The notes under the pieces were generated by a model. It searched no databases, was not told the origin of the DNA, and saw only the letters and a program-made list of their open reading frames with translations. A program made the position numbers and the translations under genes. Positions 32,701-46,700 of a DNA stretch of 64,000 nucleotides are shown one piece after another; position 1 is the first letter of the stretch; each line of letters opens with the position of its first letter. The DNA comes from Acanthococcus lagerstroemiae (lineage: Eukaryota > Arthropoda > Insecta > Hemiptera > Eriococcidae), in the NCBI GenBank assembly GCA_031841125.1, contig JAJSSI010000084.1, positions 1-64,000 of the forward strand, given 5' to 3'.

Positions 32701-35700
32701 AGCGCCGACGCCGAAGCTCTCCGAAAATTTTTTCGCCCAAAAAAACGCATGATGTATAGTATGGAGAAATTTTCAAAATTTTCAAAAATAAAAAATTTTG
32801 ATTTGAAGACTGTTTAATACTCAGTTTTTCACGCTGAGTCCGAATTTGTTGTTCAAATTCGGCGGGGACGCTCCGCTGTCGAGATACACTCGAAAACGTG
32901 GTCAAAATATTTTTCTGTCAGCGCCTTCAACGCGTTGAATATGCCACACATCGCACGCCAATTGACGTTTTCCAAATCTCTATTTCTCTGGGGCGAACCA
33001 ACAATTTGCTAATAATTTTGGAATGGAGATAGCTAGAGCAGTGCGGTTTGAAATTTTGGATACAGGAGATAATTTTGAATAAGACGTACTTTTCAGTTTT
33101 GCTCAAGCAGCCTCCAATCAAAAGATTTTGGCCTTTTATCAGTTCGCCCCAGGAAATTCGCAACATTGAAAACGCATATTGGTGCGAATTGTATTGCAGA
33201 TCCGACGAGTTTAAGGCGTTTCTACATTTTTCAGAAATTCGCCAAATTACCAAGATGCACTCGAAAATGTGGTCAAAAAATCACTTTAGGTAAATTTTGG
33301 TAACAGATTCGAGTTCGCTTCGAAAAATTGAGTAATCTGACCCAGCGCCGACGCCGAAGCTCTCCGAAAATTTTTTCGCCCAAAAAAACGCATGATGTAT
33401 AGTATGGAGAAATTTTCAAAAATAAAAAATTTTGATTTGAAGACTGTTTAATACTCAGTTTTTCACGCTGAGTCCGAATTTGTTGTTCAAATTCGGCGGG
33501 GACGCTCCGCTGTCGAGATACACTCGAAAACGTGGTCAAAATATTTTTCTGTCAGCGCCTTCAACGCGTTGAATATGCCACACATCGCACGCCAATTGAC
33601 GTTTTCCAAATCTCTATTTCTCTGGGGCGAACCAACAATTTGCTAATAATTTTGGAATGGAGATAGCTAGAGCAGTGCGGTTTGAAATTTTGGATACAGG
33701 AGATAATTTTGAATAAGACGTACTTTTCAGTTTTGCTCAAGCAGCCTCCAATCAAAAGATTTTGGCCTTTTATCAGTTCGCCCCAGGAAATTCGCAACAT
33801 TGAAAACGCATATTGGTGCGAATTGTATTGCAGATCCGACGAGTTTAAGGCGTTTCTACATTTTTCAGAAATTCGCCAAATTACCAAGATGCACTCGAAA
33901 ATGTGGTCAAAAAATCACTTTAGGTAAATTTTGGTAACAGATTCGAGTTCGCTTCGAAAAATTGAGTAATCTGACCCAGCGCCGACGCCGAAGCTCTCCG
34001 AAAATTTTTTCGCCCAAAAAAACGCATGATGTATAGTATGGAGAAATTTTCAAAATTTTCAAAAATAAAAAATTTTGATTTGAAGACTGTTTAATACTCA
34101 GTTTTTCACGCTGAGTCCGAATTTGTTGTTCAAATTCGGCGGGGACGCTCCGCTGTCGAGATACACTCGAAAACGTGGTCAAAATATTTTTCTGTCAGCG
34201 CCTTCAACGCGTTGAATATGCCACACATCGCACGCCAATTGACGTTTTCCAAATCTCTATTTCTCTGGGGCGAACCAACAATTTGCTAATAATTTTGGAA
34301 TGGAGATAGCTAGAGCAGTGCGGTTTGAAATTTTGGATACAGGAGATAATTTTGAATAAGACGTACTTTTCAGTTTTGCTCAAGCAGCCTCCAATCAAAA
34401 GATTTTGGCCTTTTATCAGTTCGCCCCAGGAAATTCGCAACATTGAAAACGCATATTGGTGCGAATTGTATTGCAGATCCGACGAGTTTAAGGCGTTTCT
34501 ACATTTTTCAGAAATTCGCCAAATTACCAAGATGCACTCGAAAATGTGGTCAAAAAATCACTTTAGGTAAATTTTGGTAACAGATTCGAGTTCGCTTCGA
34601 AAAATTGAGTAATCTGACCCAGCGCCGACGCCGAAGCTCTCCGAAAATTTTTTCGCCCAAAAAAACGCATGATGTATAGTATGGAGAAATTTTCAAAATT
34701 TTCAAAAATAAAAAATTTTGATTTGAAGACTGTTTAATACTCAGTTTTTCACGCTGAGTCCGAATTTGTTGTTCAAATTCGGCGGGGACGCTCCGCTGTC
34801 GAGATACACTCGAAAACGTGGTCAAAATATTTTTCTGTCAGCGCCTTCAACGCGTTGAATATGCCACACATCGCACGCCAATTGACGTTTTCCAAATCTC
34901 TATTTCTCTGGGGCGAACCAACAATTTGCTAATAATTTTGGAATGGAGATAGCTAGAGCAGTGCGGTTTGAAATTTTGGATACAGGAGATAATTTTGAAT
35001 AAGACGTACTTTTCAGTTTTGCTCAAGCAGCCTCCAATCAAAAGATTTTGGCCTTTTATCAGTTCGCCCCAGGAAATTCGCAACATTGAAAACGCATATT
35101 GGTGCGAATTGTATTGCAGATCCGACGAGTTTAAGGCGTTTCTACATTTTTCAGAAATTCGCCAAATTACCAAGATGCACTCGAAAATGTGGTCAAAAAA
35201 TCACTTTAGGTAAATTTTGGTAACAGATTCGAGTTCGCTTCGAAAAATTGAGTAATCTGACCCAGCGCCGACGCCGAAGCTCTCCGAAAATTTTTTCGCC
35301 CAAAAAAACGCATGATGTATAGTATGGAGAAATTTTCAAAATTTTCAAAAATAAAAAATTTTGATTTGAAGACTGTTTAATACTCAGTTTTTCACGCTGA
35401 GTCCGAATTTGTTGTTCAAATTCGGCGGGGACGCTCCGCTGTCGAGATACACTCGAAAACGTGGTCAAAATATTTTTCTGTCAGCGCCTTCAACGCGTTG
35501 AATATGCCACACATCGCACGCCAATTGACGTTTTCCAAATCTCTATTTCTCTGGGGCGAACCAACAATTTGCTAATAATTTTGGAATGGAGATAGCTAGA
35601 GCAGTGCGGTTTGAAATTTTGGATACAGGAGATAATTTTGAATAAGACGTACTTTTCAGTTTTGCTCAAGCAGCCTCCAATCAAAAGATTTTGGCCTTTT

Positions 35701-37408
35701 ATCAGTTCGCCCCAGGAAATTCGCAACATTGAAAACGCATATTGGTGCGAATTGTATTGCAGATCCGACGAGTTTAAGGCGTTTCTACATTTTTCAGAAA
35801 TTCGCCAAATTACCAAGATGCACTCGAAAATGTGGTCAAAAAATCACTTTAGGTAAATTTTGGTAACAGATTCGAGTTCGCTTCGAAAAATTGAGTAATC
35901 TGACCCAGCGCCGACGCCGAAGCTCTCCGAAAATTTTTTCGCCCAAAAAAACGCATGATGTATAGTATGGAGAAATTTTCAAAATTTTCAAAAATAAAAA
36001 ATTTTGATTTGAAGACTGTTTAATACTCAGTTTTTCACGCTGAGTCCGAATTTGTTGTTCAAATTCGGCGGGGACGCTCCGCTGTCGAGATACACTCGAA
36101 AACGTGGTCAAAATATTTTTCTGTCAGCGCCTTCAACGCGTTGAATATGCCACACATCGCACGCCAATTGACGTTTTCCAAATCTCTATTTCTCTGGGGC
36201 GAACCAACAATTTGCTAATAATTTTGGAATGGAGATAGCTAGAGCAGTGCGGTTTGAAATTTTGGATACAGGAGATAATTTTGAATAAGACGTACTTTTC
36301 AGTTTTGCTCAAGCAGCCTCCAATCAAAAGATTTTGGCCTTTTATCAGTTCGCCCCAGGAAATTCGCAACATTGAAAACGCATATTGGTGCGAATTGTAT
36401 TGCAGATCCGACGAGTTTAAGGCGTTTCTACATTTTTCAGAAATTCGCCAAATTACCAAGATGCACTCGAAAATGTGGTCAAAAAATCACTTTAGGTAAA
36501 TTTTGGTAACAGATTCGAGTTCGCTTCGAAAAATTGAGTAATCTGACCCAGCGCCGACGCCGAAGCTCTCCGAAAATTTTTTCGCCCAAAAAAACGCATG
36601 ATGTATAGTATGGAGAAATTTTCAAAATTTTCAAAAATAAAAAATTTTGATTTGAAGACTGTTTAATACTCAGTTTTTCACGCTGAGTCCGAATTTGTTG
36701 TTCAAATTCGGCGGGGACGCTCCGCTGTCGAGATACACTCGAAAACGTGGTCAAAATATTTTTCTGTCAGCGCCTTCAACGCGTTGAATATGCCACACAT
36801 CGCACGCCAATTGACGTTTTCCAAATCTCTATTTCTCTGGGGCGAACCAACAATTTGCTAATAATTTTGGAATGGAGATAGCTAGAGCAGTGCGGTTTGA
36901 AATTTTGGATACAGGAGATAATTTTGAATAAGACGTACTTTTCAGTTTTGCTCAAGCAGCCTCCAATCAAAAGATTTTGGCCTTTTATCAGTTCGCCCCA
37001 GGAAATTCGCAACATTGAAAACGCATATTGGTGCGAATTGTATTGCAGATCCGACGAGTTTAAGGCGTTTCTACATTTTTCAGAAATTCGCCAAATTACC
37101 AAGATGCACTCGAAAATGTGGTCAAAAAATCACTTTAGGTAAATTTTGGTAACAGATTCGAGTTCGCTTCGAAAAATTGAGTAATCTGACCCAGCGCCGA
37201 CGCCGAAGCTCTCCGAAAATTTTTTCGCCCAAAAAAACGCATGATGTATAGTATGGAGAAATTTTCAAAAATAAAAAATTTTGATTTGAAGACTGTTTAA
37301 TACTCAGTTTTTCACGCTGAGTCCGAATTTGTTGTTCAAATTCGGCGGGGACGCTCCGCTGTCGAGATACACTCGAAAACGTGGTCAAAATATTTTTCTG
37401 TCAGCGCC
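29706..37408 (+). repeat. Six-unit block (C5-A) repeated twice
   Basis: Five 643-bp units and one 634-bp unit occupy 29706-33559, and the same order occupies 33560-37408 (3849 bp). The first block is 5 bp longer because of the local scar near 31450. The units after 37408 alternate C-A-C-A. The pattern is simpler than the eight-unit block and could partly be chance. Confidence 0.55.
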
Positions 37409-40400
37409 TTCAACGCGTTGAATATGCCACACATCGCACGCCAATTGACGTTTTCCAAATCTCTATTTCTCTGGGGCGAACCAACAATTTGCTAATAATT
37501 TTGGAATGGAGATAGCTAGAGCAGTGCGGTTTGAAATTTTGGATACAGGAGATAATTTTGAATAAGACGTACTTTTCAGTTTTGCTCAAGCAGCCTCCAA
37601 TCAAAAGATTTTGGCCTTTTATCAGTTCGCCCCAGGAAATTCGCAACATTGAAAACGCATATTGGTGCGAATTGTATTGCAGATCCGACGAGTTTAAGGC
37701 GTTTCTACATTTTTCAGAAATTCGCCAAATTACCAAGATGCACTCGAAAATGTGGTCAAAAAATCACTTTAGGTAAATTTTGGTAACAGATTCGAGTTCG
37801 CTTCGAAAAATTGAGTAATCTGACCCAGCGCCGACGCCGAAGCTCTCCGAAAATTTTTTCGCCCAAAAAAACGCATGATGTATAGTATGGAGAAATTTTC
37901 AAAATTTTCAAAAATAAAAAATTTTGATTTGAAGACTGTTTAATACTCAGTTTTTCACGCTGAGTCCGAATTTGTTGTTCAAATTCGGCGGGGACGCTCC
38001 GCTGTCGAGATACACTCGAAAACGTGGTCAAAATATTTTTCTGTCAGCGCCTTCAACGCGTTGAATATGCCACACATCGCACGCCAATTGACGTTTTCCA
38101 AATCTCTATTTCTCTGGGGCGAACCAACAATTTGCTAATAATTTTGGAATGGAGATAGCTAGAGCAGTGCGGTTTGAAATTTTGGATACAGGAGATAATT
38201 TTGAATAAGACGTACTTTTCAGTTTTGCTCAAGCAGCCTCCAATCAAAAGATTTTGGCCTTTTATCAGTTCGCCCCAGGAAATTCGCAACATTGAAAACG
38301 CATATTGGTGCGAATTGTATTGCAGATCCGACGAGTTTAAGGCGTTTCTACATTTTTCAGAAATTCGCCAAATTACCAAGATGCACTCGAAAATGTGGTC
38401 AAAAAATCACTTTAGGTAAATTTTGGTAACAGATTCGAGTTCGCTTCGAAAAATTGAGTAATCTGACCCAGCGCCGACGCCGAAGCTCTCCGAAAATTTT
38501 TTCGCCCAAAAAAACGCATGATGTATAGTATGGAGAAATTTTCAAAAATAAAAAATTTTGATTTGAAGACTGTTTAATACTCAGTTTTTCACGCTGAGTC
38601 CGAATTTGTTGTTCAAATTCGGCGGGGACGCTCCGCTGTCGAGATACACTCGAAAACGTGGTCAAAATATTTTTCTGTCAGCGCCTTCAACGCGTTGAAT
38701 ATGCCACACATCGCACGCCAATTGACGTTTTCCAAATCTCTATTTCTCTGGGGCGAACCAACAATTTGCTAATAATTTTGGAATGGAGATAGCTAGAGCA
38801 GTGCGGTTTGAAATTTTGGATACAGGAGATAATTTTGAATAAGACGTACTTTTCAGTTTTGCTCAAGCAGCCTCCAATCAAAAGATTTTGGCCTTTTATC
38901 AGTTCGCCCCAGGAAATTCGCAACATTGAAAACGCATATTGGTGCGAATTGTATTGCAGATCCGACGAGTTTAAGGCGTTTCTACATTTTTCAGAAATTC
39001 GCCAAATTACCAAGATGCACTCGAAAATGTGGTCAAAAAATCACTTTAGGTAAATTTTGGTAACAGATTCGAGTTCGCTTCGAAAAATTGAGTAATCTGA
39101 CCCAGCGCCGACGCCGAAGCTCTCCGAAAATTTTTTCGCCCAAAAAAACGCATGATGTATAGTATGGAGAAATTTTCAAAATTTTCAAAAATAAAAAATT
39201 TTGATTTGAAGACTGTTTAATACTCAGTTTTTCACGCTGAGTCCGAATTTGTTGTTCAAATTCGGCGGGGACGCTCCGCTGTCGAGATACACTCGAAAAC
39301 GTGGTCAAAATATTTTTCTGTCAGCGCCTTCAACGCGTTGAATATGCCACACATCGCACGCCAATTGACGTTTTCCAAATCTCTATTTCTCTGGGGCGAA
39401 CCAACAATTTGCTAATAATTTTGGAATGGAGATAGCTAGAGCAGTGCGGTTTGAAATTTTGGATACAGGAGATAATTTTGAATAAGACGTACTTTTCAGT
39501 TTTGCTCAAGCAGCCTCCAATCAAAAGATTTTGGCCTTTTATCAGTTCGCCCCAGGAAATTCGCAACATTGAAAACGCATATTGGTGCGAATTGTATTGC
39601 AGATCCGACGAGTTTAAGGCGTTTCTACATTTTTCAGAAATTCGCCAAATTACCAAGATGCACTCGAAAATGTGGTCAAAAAATCACTTTAGGTAAATTT
39701 TGGTAACAGATTCGAGTTCGCTTCGAAAAATTGAGTAATCTGACCCAGCGCCGACGCCGAAGCTCTCCGAAAATTTTTTCGCCCAAAAAAACGCATGATG
39801 TATAGTATGGAGAAATTTTCAAAAATAAAAAATTTTGATTTGAAGACTGTTTAATACTCAGTTTTTCACGCTGAGTCCGAATTTGTTGTTCAAATTCGGC
39901 GGGGACGCTCCGCTGTCGAGATACACTCGAAAACGTGGTCAAAATATTTTTCTGTCAGCGCCTTCAACGCGTTGAATATGCCACACATCGCACGCCAATT
40001 GACGTTTTCCAAATCTCTATTTCTCTGGGGCGAACCAACAATTTGCTAATAATTTTGGAATGGAGATAGCTAGAGCAGTGCGGTTTGAAATTTTGGATAC
40101 AGGAGATAATTTTGAATAAGACGTACTTTTCAGTTTTGCTCAAGCAGCCTCCAATCAAAAGATTTTGGCCTTTTATCAGTTCGCCCCAGGAAATTCGCAA
40201 CATTGAAAACGCATATTGGTGCGAATTGTATTGCAGATCCGACGAGTTTAAGGCGTTTCTACATTTTTCAGAAATTCGCCAAATTACCAAGATGCACTCG
40301 AAAATGTGGTCAAAAAATCACTTTAGGTAAATTTTGGTAACAGATTCGAGTTCGCTTCGAAAAATTGAGTAATCTGACCCAGCGCCGACGCCGAAGCTCT

Positions 40401-42430
40401 CCGAAAATTTTTTCGCCCAAAAAAACGCATGATGTATAGTATGGAGAAATTTTCAAAATTTTCAAAAATAAAAATTTTGATTTGAAGACTGTTTAATACT
40501 CAGTTTTTCACGCTGAGTCCGAATTTGTTGTTCAAATTCGGCGGGGACGCTCCGCTGTCGAGATACACTCGAAAACGTGGTCAAAATATTTTTCTGTCAG
40601 CGCCTTCAACGCGTTGAATATGCCACACATCGCACGCCAATTGACGTTTTCCAAATCTCTATTTCTCTGGGGCGAACCAACAATTTGCTAATAATTTTGG
40701 AATGGAGATAGCTAGAGCAGTGCGGTTTGAAATTTTGGATACAGGAGATAATTTTGAATAAGACGTACTTTTCAGTTTTGCTCAAGCAGCCTCCAATCAA
40801 AAGATTTTGGCCTTTTATCAGTTCGCCCCAGGAAATTCGCAACATTGAAAACGCATATTGGTGCGAATTGTATTGCAGATCCGACGAGTTTAAGGCGTTT
40901 CTACATTTTTCAGAAATTCGCCAAATTACCAAGATGCACTCGAAAATGTGGTCAAAAAATCACTTTAGGTAAATTTTGGTAACAGATTCGAGTTCGCTTC
41001 GAAAAATTGAGTAATCTGACCCAGCGCCGACGCCGAAGCTCTCCGAAAATTTTTTCGCCCAAAAAAACGCATGATGTATAGTATGGAGAAATTTTCAAAA
41101 TTTTCAAAAATAAAAAATTTTGATTTGAAGACTGTTTAATACTCAGTTTTTCACGCTGAGTCCGAATTTGTTGTTCAAATTCGGCGGGGACGCTCCGCTG
41201 TCGAGATACACTCGAAAACGTGGTCAAAATATTTTTCTGTCAGCGCCTTCAACGCGTTGAATATGCCACACATCGCACGCCAATTGACGTTTTCCAAATC
41301 TCTATTTCTCTGGGGCGAACCAACAATTTGCTAATAATTTTGGAATGGAGATAGCTAGAGCAGTGCGGTTTGAAATTTTGGATACAGGAGATAATTTTGA
41401 ATAAGACGTACTTTTCAGTTTTGCTCAAGCAGCCTCCAATCAAAAGATTTTGGCCTTTTATCAGTTCGCCCCAGGAAATTCGCAACATTGAAAACGCATA
41501 TTGGTGCGAATTGTATTGCAGATCCGACGAGTTTAAGGCGTTTCTACATTTTTCAGAAATTCGCCAAATTACCAAGATGCACTCGAAAATGTGGTCAAAA
41601 AATCACTTTAGGTAAATTTTGGTAACAGATTCGAGTTCGCTTCGAAAAATTGAGTAATCTGACCCAGCGCCGACGCCGAAGCTCTCCGAAAATTTTTTCG
41701 CCCAAAAAAACGCATGATGTATAGTATGGAGAAATTTTCAAAATTTTCAAAAATAAAAAATTTTGATTTGAAGACTGTTTAATACTCAGTTTTTCACGCT
41801 GAGTCCGAATTTGTTGTTCAAATTCGGCGGGGACGCTCCGCTGTCGAGATACACTCGAAAACGTGGTCAAAATATTTTTCTGTCAGCGCCTTCAACGCGT
41901 TGAATATGCCACACATCGCACGCCAATTGACGTTTTCCAAATCTCTATTTCTCTGGGGCGAACCAACAATTTGCTAATAATTTTGGAATGGAGATAGCTA
42001 GAGCAGTGCGGTTTGAAATTTTGGATACAGGAGATAATTTTGAATAAGACGTACTTTTCAGTTTTGCTCAAGCAGCCTCCAATCAAAAGATTTTGGCCTT
42101 TTATCAGTTCGCCCCAGGAAATTCGCAACATTGAAAACGCATATTGGTGCGAATTGTATTGCAGATCCGACGAGTTTAAGGCGTTTCTACATTTTTCAGA
42201 AATTCGCCAAATTACCAAGATGCACTCGAAAATGTGGTCAAAAAATCACTTTAGGTAAATTTTGGTAACAGATTCGAGTTCGCTTCGAAAAATTGAGTAA
42301 TCTGACCCAGCGCCGACGCCGAAGCTCTCCGAAAATTTTTTCGCCCAAAAAAACGCATGATGTATAGTATGGAGAAATTTTCAAAATTTTCAAAAATAAA
42401 AAATTTTGATTTGAAGACTGTTTAATACTC

Positions 42431-42450
42431 AGTTTTTCAAATTCGGCGGG
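42431..42450 (+). other. 24-bp deletion allele in the hairpin segment
   Basis: In the unit starting at 41891 the sequence reads AGTTTTTCAAATTCGGCGGG. It corresponds to joining TTTTTCA to the AATTCGG that normally follows GTTGTTCA, with TTCA present at both breakpoints. The A-tract is of the doubled type, so the parent was a class C unit. Confidence 0.85.
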
Positions 42451-43795
42451 GACGCTCCGCTGTCGAGATACACTCGAAAACGTGGTCAAAATATTTTTCT
42501 GTCAGCGCCTTCAACGCGTTGAATATGCCACACATCGCACGCCAATTGACGTTTTCCAAATCTCTATTTCTCTGGGGCGAACCAACAATTTGCTAATAAT
42601 TTTGGAATGGAGATAGCTAGAGCAGTGCGGTTTGAAATTTTGGATACAGGAGATAATTTTGAATAAGACGTACTTTTCAGTTTTGCTCAAGCAGCCTCCA
42701 ATCAAAAGATTTTGGCCTTTTATCAGTTCGCCCCAGGAAATTCGCAACATTGAAAACGCATATTGGTGCGAATTGTATTGCAGATCCGACGAGTTTAAGG
42801 CGTTTCTACATTTTTCAGAAATTCGCCAAATTACCAAGATGCACTCGAAAATGTGGTCAAAAAATCACTTTAGGTAAATTTTGGTAACAGATTCGAGTTC
42901 GCTTCGAAAAATTGAGTAATCTGACCCAGCGCCGACGCCGAAGCTCTCCGAAAATTTTTTCGCCCAAAAAAACGCATGATGTATAGTATGGAGAAATTTT
43001 CAAAATTTTCAAAAATAAAAAATTTTGATTTGAAGACTGTTTAATACTCAGTTTTTCACGCTGAGTCCGAATTTGTTGTTCAAATTCGGCGGGGACGCTC
43101 CGCTGTCGAGATACACTCGAAAACGTGGTCAAAATATTTTTCTGTCAGCGCCTTCAACGCGTTGAATATGCCACACATCGCACGCCAATTGACGTTTTCC
43201 AAATCTCTATTTCTCTGGGGCGAACCAACAATTTGCTAATAATTTTGGAATGGAGATAGCTAGAGCAGTGCGGTTTGAAATTTTGGATACAGGAGATAAT
43301 TTTGAATAAGACGTACTTTTCAGTTTTGCTCAAGCAGCCTCCAATCAAAAGATTTTGGCCTTTTATCAGTTCGCCCCAGGAAATTCGCAACATTGAAAAC
43401 GCATATTGGTGCGAATTGTATTGCAGATCCGACGAGTTTAAGGCGTTTCTACATTTTTCAGAAATTCGCCAAATTACCAAGATGCACTCGAAAATGTGGT
43501 CAAAAAATCACTTTAGGTAAATTTTGGTAACAGATTCGAGTTCGCTTCGAAAAATTGAGTAATCTGACCCAGCGCCGACGCCGAAGCTCTCCGAAAATTT
43601 TTTCGCCCAAAAAAACGCATGATGTATAGTATGGAGAAATTTTCAAAATTTTCAAAAATAAAAAATTTTGATTTGAAGACTGTTTAATACTCAGTTTTTC
43701 ACGCTGAGTCCGAATTTGTTGTTCAAATTCGGCGGGGACGCTCCGCTGTCGAGATACACTCGAAAACGTGGTCAAAATATTTTTCTGTCAGCGCC

Positions 43796-46700
43796 TTCAA
43801 CGCGTTGAATATGCCACACATCGCACGCCAATTGACGTTTTCCAAATCTCTATTTCTCTGGGGCGAACCAACAATTTGCTAATAATTTTGGAATGGAGAT
43901 AGCTAGAGCAGTGCGGTTTGAAATTTTGGATACAGGAGATAATTTTGAATAAGACGTACTTTTCAGTTTTGCTCAAGCAGCCTCCAATCAAAAGATTTTG
44001 GCCTTTTATCAGTTCGCCCCAGGAAATTCGCAACATTGAAAACGCATATTGGTGCGAATTGTATTGCAGATCCGACGAGTTTAAGGCGTTTCTACATTTT
44101 TCAGAAATTCGCCAAATTACCAAGATGCACTCGAAAATGTGGTCAAAAAATCACTTTAGGTAAATTTTGGTAACAGATTCGAGTTCGCTTCGAAAAATTG
44201 AGTAATCTGACCCAGCGCCGACGCCGAAGCTCTCCGAAAATTTTTTCGCCCAAAAAAACGCATGATGTATAGTATGGAGAAATTTTCAAAAATAAAAAAT
44301 TTTGATTTGAAGACTGTTTAATACTCAGTTTTTCACGCTGAGTCCGAATTTGTTGTTCAAATTCGGCGGGGACGCTCCGCTGTCGAGATACACTCGAAAA
44401 CGTGGTCAAAATATTTTTCTGTCAGCGCCTTCAACGCGTTGAATATGCCACACATCGCACGCCAATTGACGTTTTCCAAATCTCTATTTCTCTGGGGCGA
44501 ACCAACAATTTGCTAATAATTTTGGAATGGAGATAGCTAGAGCAGTGCGGTTTGAAATTTTGGATACAGGAGATAATTTTGAATAAGACGTACTTTTCAG
44601 TTTTGCTCAAGCAGCCTCCAATCAAAAGATTTTGGCCTTTTATCAGTTCGCCCCAGGAAATTCGCAACATTGAAAACGCATATTGGTGCGAATTGTATTG
44701 CAGATCCGACGAGTTTAAGGCGTTTCTACATTTTTCAGAAATTCGCCAAATTACCAAGATGCACTCGAAAATGTGGTCAAAAAATCACTTTAGGTAAATT
44801 TTGGTAACAGATTCGAGTTCGCTTCGAAAAATTGAGTAATCTGACCCAGCGCCGACGCCGAAGCTCTCCGAAAATTTTTTCGCCCAAAAAAACGCATGAT
44901 GTATAGTATGGAGAAATTTTCAAAAATAAAAAATTTTGATTTGAAGACTGTTTAATACTCAGTTTTTCACGCTGAGTCCGAATTTGTTGTTCAAATTCGG
45001 CGGGGACGCTCCGCTGTCGAGATACACTCGAAAACGTGGTCAAAATATTTTTCTGTCAGCGCCTTCAACGCGTTGAATATGCCACACATCGCACGCCAAT
45101 TGACGTTTTCCAAATCTCTATTTCTCTGGGGCGAACCAACAATTTGCTAATAATTTTGGAATGGAGATAGCTAGAGCAGTGCGGTTTGAAATTTTGGATA
45201 CAGGAGATAATTTTGAATAAGACGTACTTTTCAGTTTTGCTCAAGCAGCCTCCAATCAAAAGATTTTGGCCTTTTATCAGTTCGCCCCAGGAAATTCGCA
45301 ACATTGAAAACGCATATTGGTGCGAATTGTATTGCAGATCCGACGAGTTTAAGGCGTTTCTACATTTTTCAGAAATTCGCCAAATTACCAAGATGCACTC
45401 GAAAATGTGGTCAAAAAATCACTTTAGGTAAATTTTGGTAACAGATTCGAGTTCGCTTCGAAAAATTGAGTAATCTGACCCAGCGCCGACGCCGAAGCTC
45501 TCCGAAAATTTTTTCGCCCAAAAAAACGCATGATGTATAGTATGGAGAAATTTTCAAAAATAAAAAAATTTTGATTTGAAGACTGTTTAATACTCAGTTT
45601 TTCACGCTGAGTCCGAATTTGTTGTTCAAATTCGGCGGGGACGCTCCGCTGTCGAGATACACTCGAAAACGTGGTCAAAATATTTTTCTGTCAGCGCCTT
45701 CAACGCGTTGAATATGCCACACATCGCACGCCAATTGACGTTTTCCAAATCTCTATTTCTCTGGGGCGAACCAACAATTTGCTAATAATTTTGGAATGGA
45801 GATAGCTAGAGCAGTGCGGTTTGAAATTTTGGATACAGGAGATAATTTTGAATAAGACGTACTTTTCAGTTTTGCTCAAGCAGCCTCCAATCAAAAGATT
45901 TTGGCCTTTTATCAGTTCGCCCCAGGAAATTCGCAACATTGAAAACGCATATTGGTGCGAATTGTATTGCAGATCCGACGAGTTTAAGGCGTTTCTACAT
46001 TTTTCAGAAATTCGCCAAATTACCAAGATGCACTCGAAAATGTGGTCAAAAAATCACTTTAGGTAAATTTTGGTAACAGATTCGAGTTCGCTTCGAAAAA
46101 TTGAGTAATCTGACCCAGCGCCGACGCCGAAGCTCTCCGAAAATTTTTTCGCCCAAAAAAACGCATGATGTATAGTATGGAGAAATTTTCAAAAATAAAA
46201 AATTTTGATTTGAAGACTGTTTAATACTCAGTTTTTCACGCTGAGTCCGAATTTGTTGTTCAAATTCGGCGGGGACGCTCCGCTGTCGAGATACACTCGA
46301 AAACGTGGTCAAAATATTTTTCTGTCAGCGCCTTCAACGCGTTGAATATGCCACACATCGCACGCCAATTGACGTTTTCCAAATCTCTATTTCTCTGGGG
46401 CGAACCAACAATTTGCTAATAATTTTGGAATGGAGATAGCTAGAGCAGTGCGGTTTGAAATTTTGGATACAGGAGATAATTTTGAATAAGACGTACTTTT
46501 CAGTTTTGCTCAAGCAGCCTCCAATCAAAAGATTTTGGCCTTTTATCAGTTCGCCCCAGGAAATTCGCAACATTGAAAACGCATATTGGTGCGAATTGTA
46601 TTGCAGATCCGACGAGTTTAAGGCGTTTCTACATTTTTCAGAAATTCGCCAAATTACCAAGATGCACTCGAAAATGTGGTCAAAAAATCACTTTAGGTAA

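Larger units (their letters stand above)
29706..43795 (+). repeat. Array zone II: units 40-61, mostly class C
   Basis: Order: C C C C C A | C C C C C A | C A C A C C C (deleted C) C C. Unit starts: 29706, 30349, 30992, 31640, 32283, 32926, 33560, 34203, 34846, 35489, 36132, 36775, 37409, 38052, 38686, 39329, 39963, 40605, 41248, 41891, 42510, 43153. The unit at 30992 is 648 bp because of a rewritten segment at about 31446-31471. The unit at 39963 is 642 bp (one A fewer in the A-tract). The unit at 41891 is 619 bp (24-bp deletion in the hairpin segment). No 614-bp unit occurs here or further right. Confidence 0.92.
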
